DNA of 64,000 nt from Bacteroidales bacterium (GTDB lineage: Bacteria > Bacteroidota > Bacteroidia > Bacteroidales > F082), in contig JAFUVT010000004.1 in assembly GCA_017477425.1 (NCBI GenBank), positions 1-64,000 of the forward strand, given 5' to 3'. Position numbers and translations under genes: made by a program. Shown piece after piece: positions 52,449-61,196 of this stretch. Position 1 is the first letter of the stretch. Each line of letters opens with the position of its first letter. The notes under the pieces are model-generated. The model did not search any database, had not been told where the DNA came from, and saw only the letters and a program-made list of their open reading frames with translations.

Positions 52449-53558
52449 ATGCCAAGAACAGATTTAACAGCAGCAAGAATAGCACGTAAGGATGAGTTTT
52501 ACACACAATTAGGTGACATTACCCAAGAACTGAAATACTATAAGCCTTATTTCAAGGACAAAGTAGTATTATGTAATTGCGACGACCCCTACGAGAGTAA
52601 TTTTTTCAAGTATTTTGCACTCAATTTCAATTCCTTTGGATTGAAAAAACTGATTGCGACTTGTTACAATGGCTCGCCGATTGCAGGCGATGAACTGCCT
52701 TTGGTGTTTGATTTGACAGACGATGAACCAAAGAAGATGGCATTTAAAGTTGAGATTTCAGAAGTGAAGGATTACAACGGAGATGGCGCAGTGAATCTTA
52801 CCGATGTGCAATACTTGATTCAAAACGACAATAATGTTCTCACGCTGCTCAAAGGCAATGGCTCATTTGACAGTCCTGAATGCATAGAACTTCTGAAAGA
52901 ATCGGATATTGTTGTAACAAATCCGCCGTTTTCACTATTTCGCGAATATCTAGCGCTGTTGGATAGATACAATAAGCAATTTCTTATCATCGGGAACACT
53001 AATGCACTCAAATATAAACTCACGTTTAAGTTGTTTCAAGAAGATAAGATTCGAACAGGCTACACAAATTTTAATACTGGAATGTTTTTCCAGGTCCCCG
53101 ATAATTGGGAAAAATTCCATCATGTAGAAAAGGGGAAGAAAATTGCTCGTGTTTCAACATCTTGCTGGTTTACTAATTTACCAGTTTCGAGACATAATGA
53201 AGAACTGATTTTATACAAGCATTATAGTCCTGAAGAATATCCTGAATATGATAATTATGAAGCTATCAACGTAAACACATACACTGACATCCCTTGCGAT
53301 TACGATGGTATTATGGGTGTTCCCATTACTTTTTTAGACAAATATAATCCAGAACAATTCGAGATTATTTGGACAACGGATAGAGGTGGAGATGGGTATC
53401 TTGAAAACATCAAAAAGCCTTGTGACAGGTACGATGCCCCCGTATTGCATGGGAAAGGTCTATACACCCGTGTTCTCATCCGTCGTCGTCAACCGAAAGC
53501 AGTTCCTTACAAGACAAGCGAAACATCCATCTCGATGGCAGCAGAAGGGAACGAATGA
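52449..53558 (+). CDS. EcoRI-type adenine-specific DNA methyltransferase
   Basis: Protein of 369 residues resembling the EcoRI methylase family (N6-adenine). The start MPRTDLTAARIARKDEFYTQ and the following DKVVLCNCDDPYESNFFKYF are typical. The catalytic motif is VVTNPPFSLFREY with NPPF at residues 158-161, and FLIIGNTNALKY follows. Between them is a calcium-loop-like insert DYNGDGAVNLTD (about residues 129-140). The start is chosen by the family N-terminus; a longer frame runs back into the folded element. The DUF262-HNH gene follows after 48 nt, suggesting a methylase/nuclease pair. The recognition site is unknown. Confidence 0.87.
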   Translation: MPRTDLTAARIARKDEFYTQLGDITQELKYYKPYFKDKVVLCNCDDPYESNFFKYFALNFNSFGLKKLIATCYNGSPIAGDELPLVFDLTDDEPKKMAFKVEISEVKDYNGDGAVNLTDVQYLIQNDNNVLTLLKGNGSFDSPECIELLKESDIVVTNPPFSLFREYLALLDRYNKQFLIIGNTNALKYKLTFKLFQEDKIRTGYTNFNTGMFFQVPDNWEKFHHVEKGKKIARVSTSCWFTNLPVSRHNEELILYKHYSPEEYPEYDNYEAINVNTYTDIPCDYDGIMGVPITFLDKYNPEQFEIIWTTDRGGDGYLENIKKPCDRYDAPVLHGKGLYTRVLIRRRQPKAVPYKTSETSISMAAEGNE

Positions 53559-53606
53559 CAGCTGCACACGAATTGGAAAACAGAATAATCTAACAAGAAT
53601 ACTACT

Positions 53607-54731
53607 ATGGACATTACACTTCATGAAATCAAAATCCGCGATTTGGCGGAAGGCTACCAAGACCTCAGTGTTGCTGAAGAAGGCATCGTGGGCTACGGCG
53701 GTCGGCTCAACATTCGTCCGAAATATCAGCGTGAGTTCGTCTATGATGACAAAAAACGTAATGCGGTTATTGATACTGTTTGGAACAAGTTCCCACTCAA
53801 CGTGATGTATTGGGTGAAAACTGATGGCACCGATGGTATCGAATATGAACTGCTTGACGGCCAACAACGTACCATATCGATATGCTCGTTTATCGCCGGC
53901 GAGTTTATGATGATAATAGAGGGTAATCTTTGTGCGTGGGATAACCTTACGGAAACACAGAAAGAGCGAATCTTGAACTATCCACTTCAAATCTACATCT
54001 GTGAAAACGGCACCGATGAGGAAAAGCTGAAATGGTTCAACATCATCAATATTGCAGGAGAAAAACTGACAGAACAGGAAATCCGAAACGCCATTTATTC
54101 AGGCCCATGGGTAACGCAAGCCAAACGACGTTTCTCCAAGACGGGTTGTGTGGCATACAAAATCGCATCGGATTATATGTCGGGTTCGCCCATCCGACAG
54201 GATTATTTTGAGAAATCCTTGAAATGGATTGGCAACAAACAAGGCAAAAGCATCGAGCAATATATGGCTGAACATCAACATGATACCGATGCCGACCAGC
54301 TTTGGCAGTATTTCCAAGATGTGATTCATTGGGTGGAAAAGCTGTTTGGACACAAGTATAAAAAAGAGATGAAAATGGTTGATTGGGGTATCCTTTTCAA
54401 CCAATACTACGACACGACGCTCACGGCCACTGCTATTGCACAAGAGGTTTCGAAACTTATGGCCGACTCAGATGTGCAAAAGAAAGCAGGCATATTCCAT
54501 TATGTTTTCGACCACGACGAACACCACCTTGGCATCCGTGCCTTCGACGATAACACGAAACGCGAAGTCTATGAAAAGCAAAACGGCATCTGCTCTATTT
54601 GTGGCAAGCACTTTGAAATCGAGCAAATGGAGGCCGATCACATTACGCCTTGGTGTGACGGCGGTCGTACCATAGCCGAAAACTGCCAAATGCTCTGTCG
54701 CGAATGTAACCGCAGGAAGAGCGGGAAATAG
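53607..54731 (+). CDS. DUF262 and HNH nuclease protein (GmrSD-like)
   Basis: Protein of 374 residues. The N-terminal DUF262 domain has IRPKYQREFVYDDKKRNAVI and the hallmark LDGQQRTISIC, the ParB/sulfiredoxin-like nucleotide-binding site. The C-terminal part is an HNH nuclease with two CxxC pairs (CSICGKHFEIEQMEADHITP, then CRECNRRKSGK, residues about 329-374). The order DUF262 then HNH is that of GmrSD-type restriction enzymes. Next to an EcoRI-type methylase it most likely forms a restriction or other defence module. Whether it cuts unmodified or modified DNA cannot be told. Confidence 0.85.
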   Translation: MDITLHEIKIRDLAEGYQDLSVAEEGIVGYGGRLNIRPKYQREFVYDDKKRNAVIDTVWNKFPLNVMYWVKTDGTDGIEYELLDGQQRTISICSFIAGEFMMIIEGNLCAWDNLTETQKERILNYPLQIYICENGTDEEKLKWFNIINIAGEKLTEQEIRNAIYSGPWVTQAKRRFSKTGCVAYKIASDYMSGSPIRQDYFEKSLKWIGNKQGKSIEQYMAEHQHDTDADQLWQYFQDVIHWVEKLFGHKYKKEMKMVDWGILFNQYYDTTLTATAIAQEVSKLMADSDVQKKAGIFHYVFDHDEHHLGIRAFDDNTKREVYEKQNGICSICGKHFEIEQMEADHITPWCDGGRTIAENCQMLCRECNRRKSGK

Positions 54732-54794
54732 GTTGAATGGTCAATACCCGAACCCGAACATCCAAATCGGGACGGAATGGCCAAAGGTTTTCAA

Positions 54795-54885
54795 ACCTCA
54801 CTTCGCGAAGTGCGAAAATAAGAAGAAATTGCACTTCGCGAAGTGCAATTTCTTCATAAAACTTCACTTTATGAAGTGCGATTTG
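54795..54885. repeat. Cluster of nested palindromes
   Basis: CACTTCGCGAAGTGC occurs twice; the second copy is the centre of a longer perfect palindrome (GAAATTGCACTTCG followed by its complement, about 54828-54855). A third, related hairpin (ACTTCACTTTATGAAGT) follows. The cluster sits between the convergent DUF262-HNH and MFS genes, so it can act as a two-way terminator, and it also marks the edge of the accessory block. Confidence 0.8.
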
Positions 54886-54890
54886 GGTCG

Positions 54891-56159
54891 TTACTTCTCA
54901 GGATTATGTTTGTATTTAAACAAAATCGCAAACAAAACGCCCACCACCAAAGCAAACGCCGCAAACACATACCAAGCCGACGACCAGCCTGCCATCAATT
55001 CGGTGAAGTTGGTCTTGCCGAGGGTGAAGTGGTTGACGATGGCTTGGGCGCAGAACGAACCCACCGTGGCACCGAGGCCGTTGGTCATCATCATGAACAC
55101 GCCCTGCGCGCTGCTGCGGATGCTTTCGTCGGTGTTTTGGTCAACGAAGAGCGAGCCGCTGATGTTGAAGAAGTCGAAAGCCACGCCATAGACAATCATC
55201 GAGAGAATGAACAGCACGAGGCCGAAGCCCGTGGGACTGCCCGCACCGAGGAAGAAGAAACGCAAGGCCCAGGCCACAAAAGCGATAATCATCACCTTTT
55301 TGATGCCGAACTTCTTCAGGAAGAACGGAATCAACAGGATGCACAGCGTTTCAGACACTTGTGAGATGGACGACAAGAACACGTTGTTCTTCACGGCAAA
55401 GGCGTTGGCGTATTCCGGCGACTGCCCGAAAGCGTCGAGGAAAGGCGTGGCGAAGCCGTTGGTCACTTGCAGACACATGCCCAACAGGAACGAGAAGATG
55501 AAAAACACGCACATCTTCGAGTCCTTGAACAGCGAGAACGCCCGCAAGCCGAAGGTGTCAACAAACGACTTGCTCTCCACGTTTCTATTGACGGGGCAAT
55601 TGGGCAGCGTGAAAGCGTAGAAACCAAGGATGATACCCCAAGCGGCGGAGACGAAAAGCTGCTCATAGCCGTTCTTGAAGCCCGTGAAGTTCACAATCCA
55701 CATGGACAGGATGAAGCCGACAGTGCCGAACACGCGGATAGGAGGGAAGTCCTTCACTGTGTCAAGGCTGGCCTTGGTCAAGGCATTGTAAGAGACGGAG
55801 TTACCCAAGGCGATGGTCGGCATGAAAAAGGCCACGCTGAGAGCGTAGAACGGGAATAGTTGTCCGAAGCTGATGGCGCTACCGTATTTGTAGCCCATGT
55901 AACCTGCCAGGGCCATGAAGATGGCAGCAAGGAAATGACAGATACCCAGCAGCTTCTGTGCAGGAATCCAACGGTCGGCCACGATGCCCATCAGGGCAGG
56001 CATGAAAAGCGAAACGATGCCCTGGATGGCAAAGAATTTTCCGATGTTGGCACCCATGCCGACGCGGCCCAGATAGATGCCCAACGAGCAAAGATAAGCT
56101 CCCCACACCGCAAAGATGAGGAAGTTCATCACAATAAGTCTTAATTTGATTGCTTTCAT
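54891..56159 (-). CDS. Nucleoside:H+ symporter-family MFS transporter
   Basis: Inner-membrane protein of 422 residues with about 12 helices. The first helix (LRLIVMNFLIFAVWGAYLCS), the GIVADRWIPAQKLL loop and RVFGTVGFILSMWIVNF follow the NupG/XapB (NHS) family pattern. SGSLFVDQNTDESIRSSAQG in the second half is also typical. It probably imports nucleosides. It starts 2 nt after the stop of the bifunctional nuclease gene, so the two form an operon. Confidence 0.88.
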   Translation of the reverse strand: MKAIKLRLIVMNFLIFAVWGAYLCSLGIYLGRVGMGANIGKFFAIQGIVSLFMPALMGIVADRWIPAQKLLGICHFLAAIFMALAGYMGYKYGSAISFGQLFPFYALSVAFFMPTIALGNSVSYNALTKASLDTVKDFPPIRVFGTVGFILSMWIVNFTGFKNGYEQLFVSAAWGIILGFYAFTLPNCPVNRNVESKSFVDTFGLRAFSLFKDSKMCVFFIFSFLLGMCLQVTNGFATPFLDAFGQSPEYANAFAVKNNVFLSSISQVSETLCILLIPFFLKKFGIKKVMIIAFVAWALRFFFLGAGSPTGFGLVLFILSMIVYGVAFDFFNISGSLFVDQNTDESIRSSAQGVFMMMTNGLGATVGSFCAQAIVNHFTLGKTNFTELMAGWSSAWYVFAAFALVVGVLFAILFKYKHNPEK

Positions 56160-56161
56160 GA

Positions 56162-56761
56162 TTATAGATTTATAGATTTTCTTCCATTGATCTCGTCGCG
56201 AATCTGAGCTGCCTTGGCATAGTCCTCGTTGTCGATGGCCATCTGAAGCAGGTCCTCCAATTCACTATAGGTAAGCATGTCGAGTCGGGTTTCGGTTTGC
56301 ACCTTATTAATATTATTGTCGTCGTCTTGGCCATCCATTTCCTCATCCAGATCCTCCATGACGATGCCGGCTTCCTCCATGACGCTCTCGTAGGCAAAAA
56401 TCTCACAGCCAACGCGAACTGCAATGGCGATGGCATCCGACGGGCGCGCGTCAATCATCACCAAGTCGGGACCTTGCTGGCAAACAATCATCGCGTAATA
56501 CACGCCGTCGCGAAAACGGTTGATGACCACTTCCATGATACTGACGTTGAAGTTGTTGGCGAAACTCAAGAACAAATCGTGGGTGAGGGGGCGGTTGCCT
56601 TTTGTGCCTTCGATGCCGATGGAGATGGACTCCGCCTCGGCACTGCCGATGACGATGGGCAAACGCCGACGCGAGTGCTTGTCGCCCAAAATGAGGACGT
56701 ATGCCCCCGTCGAGGATTCGCTGTACGTCAAGCCGATGATATCCAAACTGACCTTGTTCAT
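56162..56761 (-). CDS. Bifunctional nuclease (BFN/DUF151) family protein with UVR motif
   Basis: Protein of 199 residues. The BFN domain (residues 1-135) shows GAYVLILGDKHSRRRLPIVI, GSAEAESI and the ARPSDAIAIAVRVGCEIFA signature. An acidic linker (EEMDGQDDDNNINKV) leads to a UVR motif (LEDLLQMAIDNEDYAKAAQI) as in UvrB/ClpC. This fusion is common in Bacteroidota. In plants the family has RNase and DNase activity; the bacterial role is not settled. It shares a transcript with the nucleoside transporter. Confidence 0.9.
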   Translation of the reverse strand: MNKVSLDIIGLTYSESSTGAYVLILGDKHSRRRLPIVIGSAEAESISIGIEGTKGNRPLTHDLFLSFANNFNVSIMEVVINRFRDGVYYAMIVCQQGPDLVMIDARPSDAIAIAVRVGCEIFAYESVMEEAGIVMEDLDEEMDGQDDDNNINKVQTETRLDMLTYSELEDLLQMAIDNEDYAKAAQIRDEINGRKSINL

Positions 56762-56925
56762 TTTTTATGGTTTTTAAAAAGAAGCGGATGCCTTTTGTGC
56801 TAAAAAACTGATTATTAAGTCTCTATTTCACGTCAACACCTTTTTCCTTCAATCGTCAAAAGTAGGGACTTTTTCGGAAATGAGCAAAAAAAGTTGCATC
56901 GGGTAAAAATTCCATGCAAAAAAAT

Positions 56926-56956
56926 GTTGTTCCGATTGGATTTGTCCTTATTTTTG
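56926..56956 (+). promoter_or_regulatory. Promoter of the membrane pyrophosphatase gene
   Basis: GTTG (56926-56929) and TATTTTTG (56949-56956) are separated by 19 nt. The ATG at 57013 follows a leader of about 50 nt. Confidence 0.6.
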
Positions 56957-57012
56957 TCCCGTCAAAACCCGACTTTTTGAAGCGCAATTAAGTCTAACTA
57001 AATAATAATCTT

Positions 57013-59214
57013 ATGATTAACAGTATTCCTTACATTGTGTTAGTCGCCTCCATTCTGGCGCTGACATTCGCTTTCATTTTCTACAAGCAGATGATGAAAG
57101 AAGATGAAGGTACCGACCTGATGAAGAAAATCGCTGCGCACGTCCGCAAGGGCGCCATGGCTTACCTGAAGCAGCAGTACAAGGTGGTGATCATTGTGTT
57201 CATCGTCTTGGCCATCCTTTTCTTCGTGATGAGCCTGTTCGATTTGCAGAACGGATGGGTTTGGTTTGCCTTCCTCACTGGTGGTTTCTTCTCGGGCTTG
57301 GCAGGCTTCTTCGGCATGAAGACGGCTACCTATGCCTCGGCTCGTACCGCCAACGCCGCCCGTAAGTCGCTCAACAGCGGCCTGAAGGTGGCTTTCCGTT
57401 CGGGTGCCGTCATGGGTCTCGTCGTCGTGGGCCTCGCCCTGCTCGACGTGTCCGTGTGGTTCCTCGTGCTCGACCATTTCATTGGCATCGAAGACCACTT
57501 GGTCGTCATCACCACCACCATGCTGACCTTCGGCATGGGTGCCTCCACGCAGGCCTTGTTTGCCCGTGTGGGTGGCGGTATCTACACCAAGGCCGCCGAC
57601 GTCGGTGCCGACCTGGTGGGTAAGACCGAGTACAACATCCCCGAGGACGACCCGCGCAACCCCGCTACCATCGCCGACAATGTGGGCGACAACGTGGGTG
57701 ACGTGGCTGGCATGGGTGCCGACCTTTACGAATCTTACGCCGGTTCCATCCTCGCTACCATGGCTTTGGGTGCTTCGGCCTTTGCCACTTCCGCCGTGGA
57801 GGGCATGCAATATCGCGCCGTGTTCGCCCCGATGCTGATTGCCGCCGTGGGCGTGTTGCTGAGCATTATCGGCATCTTCCTCGTCAAGACGCAGGAAGGC
57901 GCTGGCATGAAGCAGCTGCTGGGTGCCTTGAGCCGTGGCACGAATACCGCTGCCGTTTTGATTGGCTTGGCCACGTTTGGCATCATGTACCTGATGTTTG
58001 GCAGCAACCCCGCCAACCCGAACATGTGGTGGCAGATTTCACTCTCTGTGGTGGTCGGTCTGCTGGCTGGTGTGATTATCGGAAAATCAACGGAGTATTA
58101 CACTTCGCAAAGCTATAAGCCTACGCAAAAGGTGGCCGAAAGCTCGAAGACGGGTCCCGCCACGGTGATTATCTCCGGCTTGGGCTTGGGTATGCTTTCA
58201 ACGGCTATCCCCGTAGTGACCGTGGGCGTCGCCATCGTTTTGGCTTACCTCTGCGCCAACGGTTTCCACATTGCTTTCACTCCTGAGAACCTTTCGTTGG
58301 GTCTTTACGGTATCGGTATCGCCGCCGTGGGTATGCTCTCCACTTTGGGCATCACCTTGGCCACCGATGCTTACGGTCCTATCGCCGACAATGCGGGTGG
58401 TAACGCCGAAATGAGCGGCCTCGATCCTGAAGTGCGCCAGCGCACCGATGCTTTGGATGCTCTCGGCAACACTACTGCTGCCACGGGTAAGGGCTTCGCC
58501 ATCGGTTCCGCCGCTCTGACTGCCTTGGCACTGTTGGCTTCATACGTTGAAGAAATCAAGTTGGCCCTCATCCGTGTGGGTCAGGCGTTGCCGAATGGCG
58601 TTGAAGCTGCCAAAGCCACTTTGGTGGACTTCATGAACGCCTACAACGTCAACCTGATGAATCCAATCGTCCTCGTAGGCGTGTTCATCGGTGCCATGAT
58701 GGCCTTCGTGTTCTGCGGCATGACGATGAATGCCGTGGGGCGCGCCGCGCAAAAGATGGTGGAGGAAGTCCGCCGTCAGTTCAGTACCATCAAGGGCATC
58801 CTTGAAGGCAAAGCCGAACCCGACTACGAGCGTTGCGTGGCCATCTCTACGAAGGGCGCGCAGCACGAAATGCTGGTGCCTTCCATCCTCGCCATCCTCG
58901 TCCCGATCCTGACGGGCGTCATCCTCGGCGTCCCTGGTGTGATGGGTCTGCTGATTGGCGGCCTCAGCACGGGCTTCGTCCTGGCTGTCTTCATGGCCAA
59001 CTCGGGCGGTGCTTGGGACAATGCCAAGAAGTACGTCGAGGAAGGCAACTTCGGAGGCAAAGGCTCTGAGAACCATAAGGCTACCGTCGTTGGCGATACC
59101 GTTGGCGACCCGTTCAAGGACACCAGCGGCCCGTCGCTCAACATCCTCATCAAGCTGATGAGCATGGTGAGCATCGTGATGGCCGGCCTGACGGTGACTT
59201 GCCATCTGTTGTAA
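57013..59214 (+). CDS. hppA: Membrane-bound ion-pumping pyrophosphatase, K+-dependent type
   Basis: Hydrolyses pyrophosphate and pumps Na+ and/or H+ across the inner membrane. The protein is 733 residues with about 16 helices. The active-site motif is DVGADLVGKTEYNIPEDDPR, followed by NPATIADNVGDNVGDVAGMG. The sequence GNTTAATGKGFAIGSA has alanine where K+-independent enzymes have lysine, so this should be the K+-dependent class. The second Asp-rich site is DNAGGNAEMSGLDPEVRQRT and the third is WDNAKKYVEEGNFGGKGSEN followed by VGDTVGDPFKDTSGPSLN. Bacteroides enzymes of this class pump both ions, but the ion is not decided by sequence alone. Confidence 0.96.
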   Translation: MINSIPYIVLVASILALTFAFIFYKQMMKEDEGTDLMKKIAAHVRKGAMAYLKQQYKVVIIVFIVLAILFFVMSLFDLQNGWVWFAFLTGGFFSGLAGFFGMKTATYASARTANAARKSLNSGLKVAFRSGAVMGLVVVGLALLDVSVWFLVLDHFIGIEDHLVVITTTMLTFGMGASTQALFARVGGGIYTKAADVGADLVGKTEYNIPEDDPRNPATIADNVGDNVGDVAGMGADLYESYAGSILATMALGASAFATSAVEGMQYRAVFAPMLIAAVGVLLSIIGIFLVKTQEGAGMKQLLGALSRGTNTAAVLIGLATFGIMYLMFGSNPANPNMWWQISLSVVVGLLAGVIIGKSTEYYTSQSYKPTQKVAESSKTGPATVIISGLGLGMLSTAIPVVTVGVAIVLAYLCANGFHIAFTPENLSLGLYGIGIAAVGMLSTLGITLATDAYGPIADNAGGNAEMSGLDPEVRQRTDALDALGNTTAATGKGFAIGSAALTALALLASYVEEIKLALIRVGQALPNGVEAAKATLVDFMNAYNVNLMNPIVLVGVFIGAMMAFVFCGMTMNAVGRAAQKMVEEVRRQFSTIKGILEGKAEPDYERCVAISTKGAQHEMLVPSILAILVPILTGVILGVPGVMGLLIGGLSTGFVLAVFMANSGGAWDNAKKYVEEGNFGGKGSENHKATVVGDTVGDPFKDTSGPSLNILIKLMSMVSIVMAGLTVTCHLL

Positions 59215-59295
59215 AAGGCATTTGGATTTCTTCGGATGTCATTACGAGCGAAGCGCGGCAATCTATGCGAGGAAATCCAAAAGACGAACCAAAAT

Positions 59296-59329
59296 ATCCC
59301 CTGAGAAGTTTTTCTTGGGGGATGTTTTT
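59296..59329 (+). terminator. Terminator of the pyrophosphatase gene
   Basis: ATCCCC-TG-AGAA pairs with TTCT-TG-GGGGAT, followed by TTTTTT. It lies 82 nt after the stop codon. Confidence 0.75.
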
Positions 59330-59403
59330 TGGCACATTTTTTGGACATCCACGAAAATTGTTTGAAAAATTGGAATATTTGAACAACGAACAACAATAAT
59401 TAC

Positions 59404-59411
59404 TAATTTTG
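59404..59411 (+). promoter_or_regulatory. Promoter -7 box of the DUF1573 gene
   Basis: TAATTTTG, with TTTG at 59378-59381 upstream (22-nt spacer). The start codon is 24 nt downstream. Confidence 0.55.
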
Positions 59412-59435
59412 CGACAATTTTAAAAACATTACAAA

Positions 59436-59894
59436 ATGAAGAAAGTGATTTACATGCTTGGCCTTATGTTCCTTATGGTAGGCGTGGCCAAAGCTCAAGA
59501 CGCTAAAGTGCAATTGGGACCTGAAATCGAATTCGAGAAGGTGGTCCATGACTATGGTGATGTGCCTTTCAATGGCAATGGCGAATGTGAGTTCCGCTTC
59601 ACCAACACTGGTACTGAGCCCCTGATCGTTCAGAAACCCAAATCAAGCTGCGGTTGCACGATTCCTTCATGGCCCAACGAGCCCATCCTTCCCGGTGAGT
59701 CGGATGTCATCAAGGTGACCTACCGTACCAACCGTGCGGGCAACATCAACAAGACAGTGACCGTGACCTCGAACGCCACCAAGAACTCCACTGTGGTGTT
59801 GCGCATCAAAGGTCGCGTGCTCGACCAACCCACCGAGGCACTGCCTGAGAAGAAAAACGATTTCGGCAACGGCTCGCCCGTCAACAATCATTGA
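59436..59894 (+). CDS. Exported DUF1573 protein
   Basis: Protein of 152 residues with signal peptide MKKVIYMLGLMFLMVGVAKA. The DUF1573 domain is a single Ig-like sandwich: FEKVVHDYGDVPFNGNGECE, NTGTEPLIVQKPKSSCGCT and ILPGESDVIKVTYRTN. The SSCGCT motif is the family hallmark. It is abundant in Bacteroidota envelopes and its function is unknown. Confidence 0.92.
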   Translation: MKKVIYMLGLMFLMVGVAKAQDAKVQLGPEIEFEKVVHDYGDVPFNGNGECEFRFTNTGTEPLIVQKPKSSCGCTIPSWPNEPILPGESDVIKVTYRTNRAGNINKTVTVTSNATKNSTVVLRIKGRVLDQPTEALPEKKNDFGNGSPVNNH

Positions 59895-59920
59895 TCATCA
59901 ATCATTAAATCATCAATCAT

Positions 59921-59955
59921 AAAAGCCGTCTAATGTCTATGTTAGATGGCTTTTT
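59921..59955 (+). terminator. Terminator of the DUF1573 gene
   Basis: AAAAGCCGTCTAA pairs with TTAGATGGCTTTT (one G-T), loop of 8 nt. An ATG inside the 3' arm (59946) is in frame with the next gene but cannot be its real start if transcription ends here. Confidence 0.85.
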
Positions 59956-59972
59956 ACACAAAACAAACACCT

Positions 59973-61193
59973 ATGCCACAGATTTCACAAAAAGGTATGG
60001 AACTGCCGCAGTCGGCAATCCGAAAACTCGTTCCTTTTGCCGATGCAGCCAAGGAACGCGGTATCCATGTATATCACCTCAACATCGGCCAGCCCGACAT
60101 CGAGACTCCCAAGGGCGCTCTTGCTGCCTTGGCTGAGAGTGCACGAGAGCTCCCGCAGTGGAAGGGCGTGTTGGAATACAGCCATTCTGCCGGTATTCCT
60201 TCGTATCGCCGTGCCCTTTGCAACTATTATCACCGCCACGGCATCGACGTGACGCCTAACCAGGTCCTTGTCACCACGGGTGGTAGCGAGGCCCTTCAAA
60301 TGGCTTTCACCGTATGCCTCAACCCAGGCGATGAAATCATCATCCCGGAACCGTATTACACCAACTACAACACCTTCGCCAAGTTGTGCGGTGCCAAGAT
60401 TGTCACCATCCCGAGCGACATCAGGACGGGTTTCGCCCTGCCGCCTATCGAGGACTTTGAGAAGGCCATCACGCCCCACACCAAAGCCATCATGATTTGC
60501 AACCCCAACAACCCGACGGGTTATCTCTACACCCATGAGGAGCTTCTGAAGGTGGCCGGTCTGGTGAAGAAATACGACCTGTATCTCTTTGCAGACGAGG
60601 TGTACCGCGAGTTCTGCTACGACAGCCACAAGCACTTCAGTGTGATGCAGCTGGAAGGTTTGGAGCGCAACACGATTCTGTTCGACTCGGTCTCGAAGCG
60701 CTACAGCGCTTGTGGTGCCCGTGTGGGTTGCATGGTGACGCGTAACAGCGAGGTCTATGCCATCGCCATGCGTCTGGCCCAGGCCAGATTGTCGCCACCG
60801 AGCTTCGGTCAGATTTTTGCCGAGGCTGCTGTCAACACGCCGCAGGAGTATTTTGATGCCGTGCAGAAGGAATATGTCGCTCGTCGCAATGTCATCGTCG
60901 AAGGTGTCAATAAGATTCCGGGCTGCTTCTGCCCGATGCCTAAGGGTGCTTTCTATACCGTCATTGACCTGCCTGTTGACGACAGCGACAAGTTCTGCCA
61001 GTGGCTGCTCACCGACTTCAGTTACAATGGCGCCACGGTGATGCTGGCTCCTGCCACGGGCTTCTATGTCGACCCCGAGAAGGGACGCCATCAGGCCCGC
61101 ATCACTTACTGCATCTGCATCGACGACCTGAAGGCCGCCATGAAGTGCCTGGAGGAAGCTTTGAGAGTGTATCCTGGAAGGATTAATAGATAA
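59973..61193 (+). CDS. PLP-dependent class I/II aminotransferase (aspartate aminotransferase-like)
   Basis: Protein of 406 residues. Family signatures in order: YHLNIGQPDIETPKGAL, VTTGGSEALQMAF, IPEPYYTNYNTFAK, ICNPNNPTGYLYTHEEL, LFADEVYREFCYD, the PLP lysine in FDSVSKRYSACGARVG, and RITYCICIDDLK. It moves amino groups between amino acids and keto acids; the substrate could be aspartate, an aromatic amino acid or another. I start at MPQISQKGMELPQSAI because the upstream ATG lies in the preceding terminator. Confidence 0.93.
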   Translation: MPQISQKGMELPQSAIRKLVPFADAAKERGIHVYHLNIGQPDIETPKGALAALAESARELPQWKGVLEYSHSAGIPSYRRALCNYYHRHGIDVTPNQVLVTTGGSEALQMAFTVCLNPGDEIIIPEPYYTNYNTFAKLCGAKIVTIPSDIRTGFALPPIEDFEKAITPHTKAIMICNPNNPTGYLYTHEELLKVAGLVKKYDLYLFADEVYREFCYDSHKHFSVMQLEGLERNTILFDSVSKRYSACGARVGCMVTRNSEVYAIAMRLAQARLSPPSFGQIFAEAAVNTPQEYFDAVQKEYVARRNVIVEGVNKIPGCFCPMPKGAFYTVIDLPVDDSDKFCQWLLTDFSYNGATVMLAPATGFYVDPEKGRHQARITYCICIDDLKAAMKCLEEALRVYPGRINR

Positions 61194-61196
61194 ACC

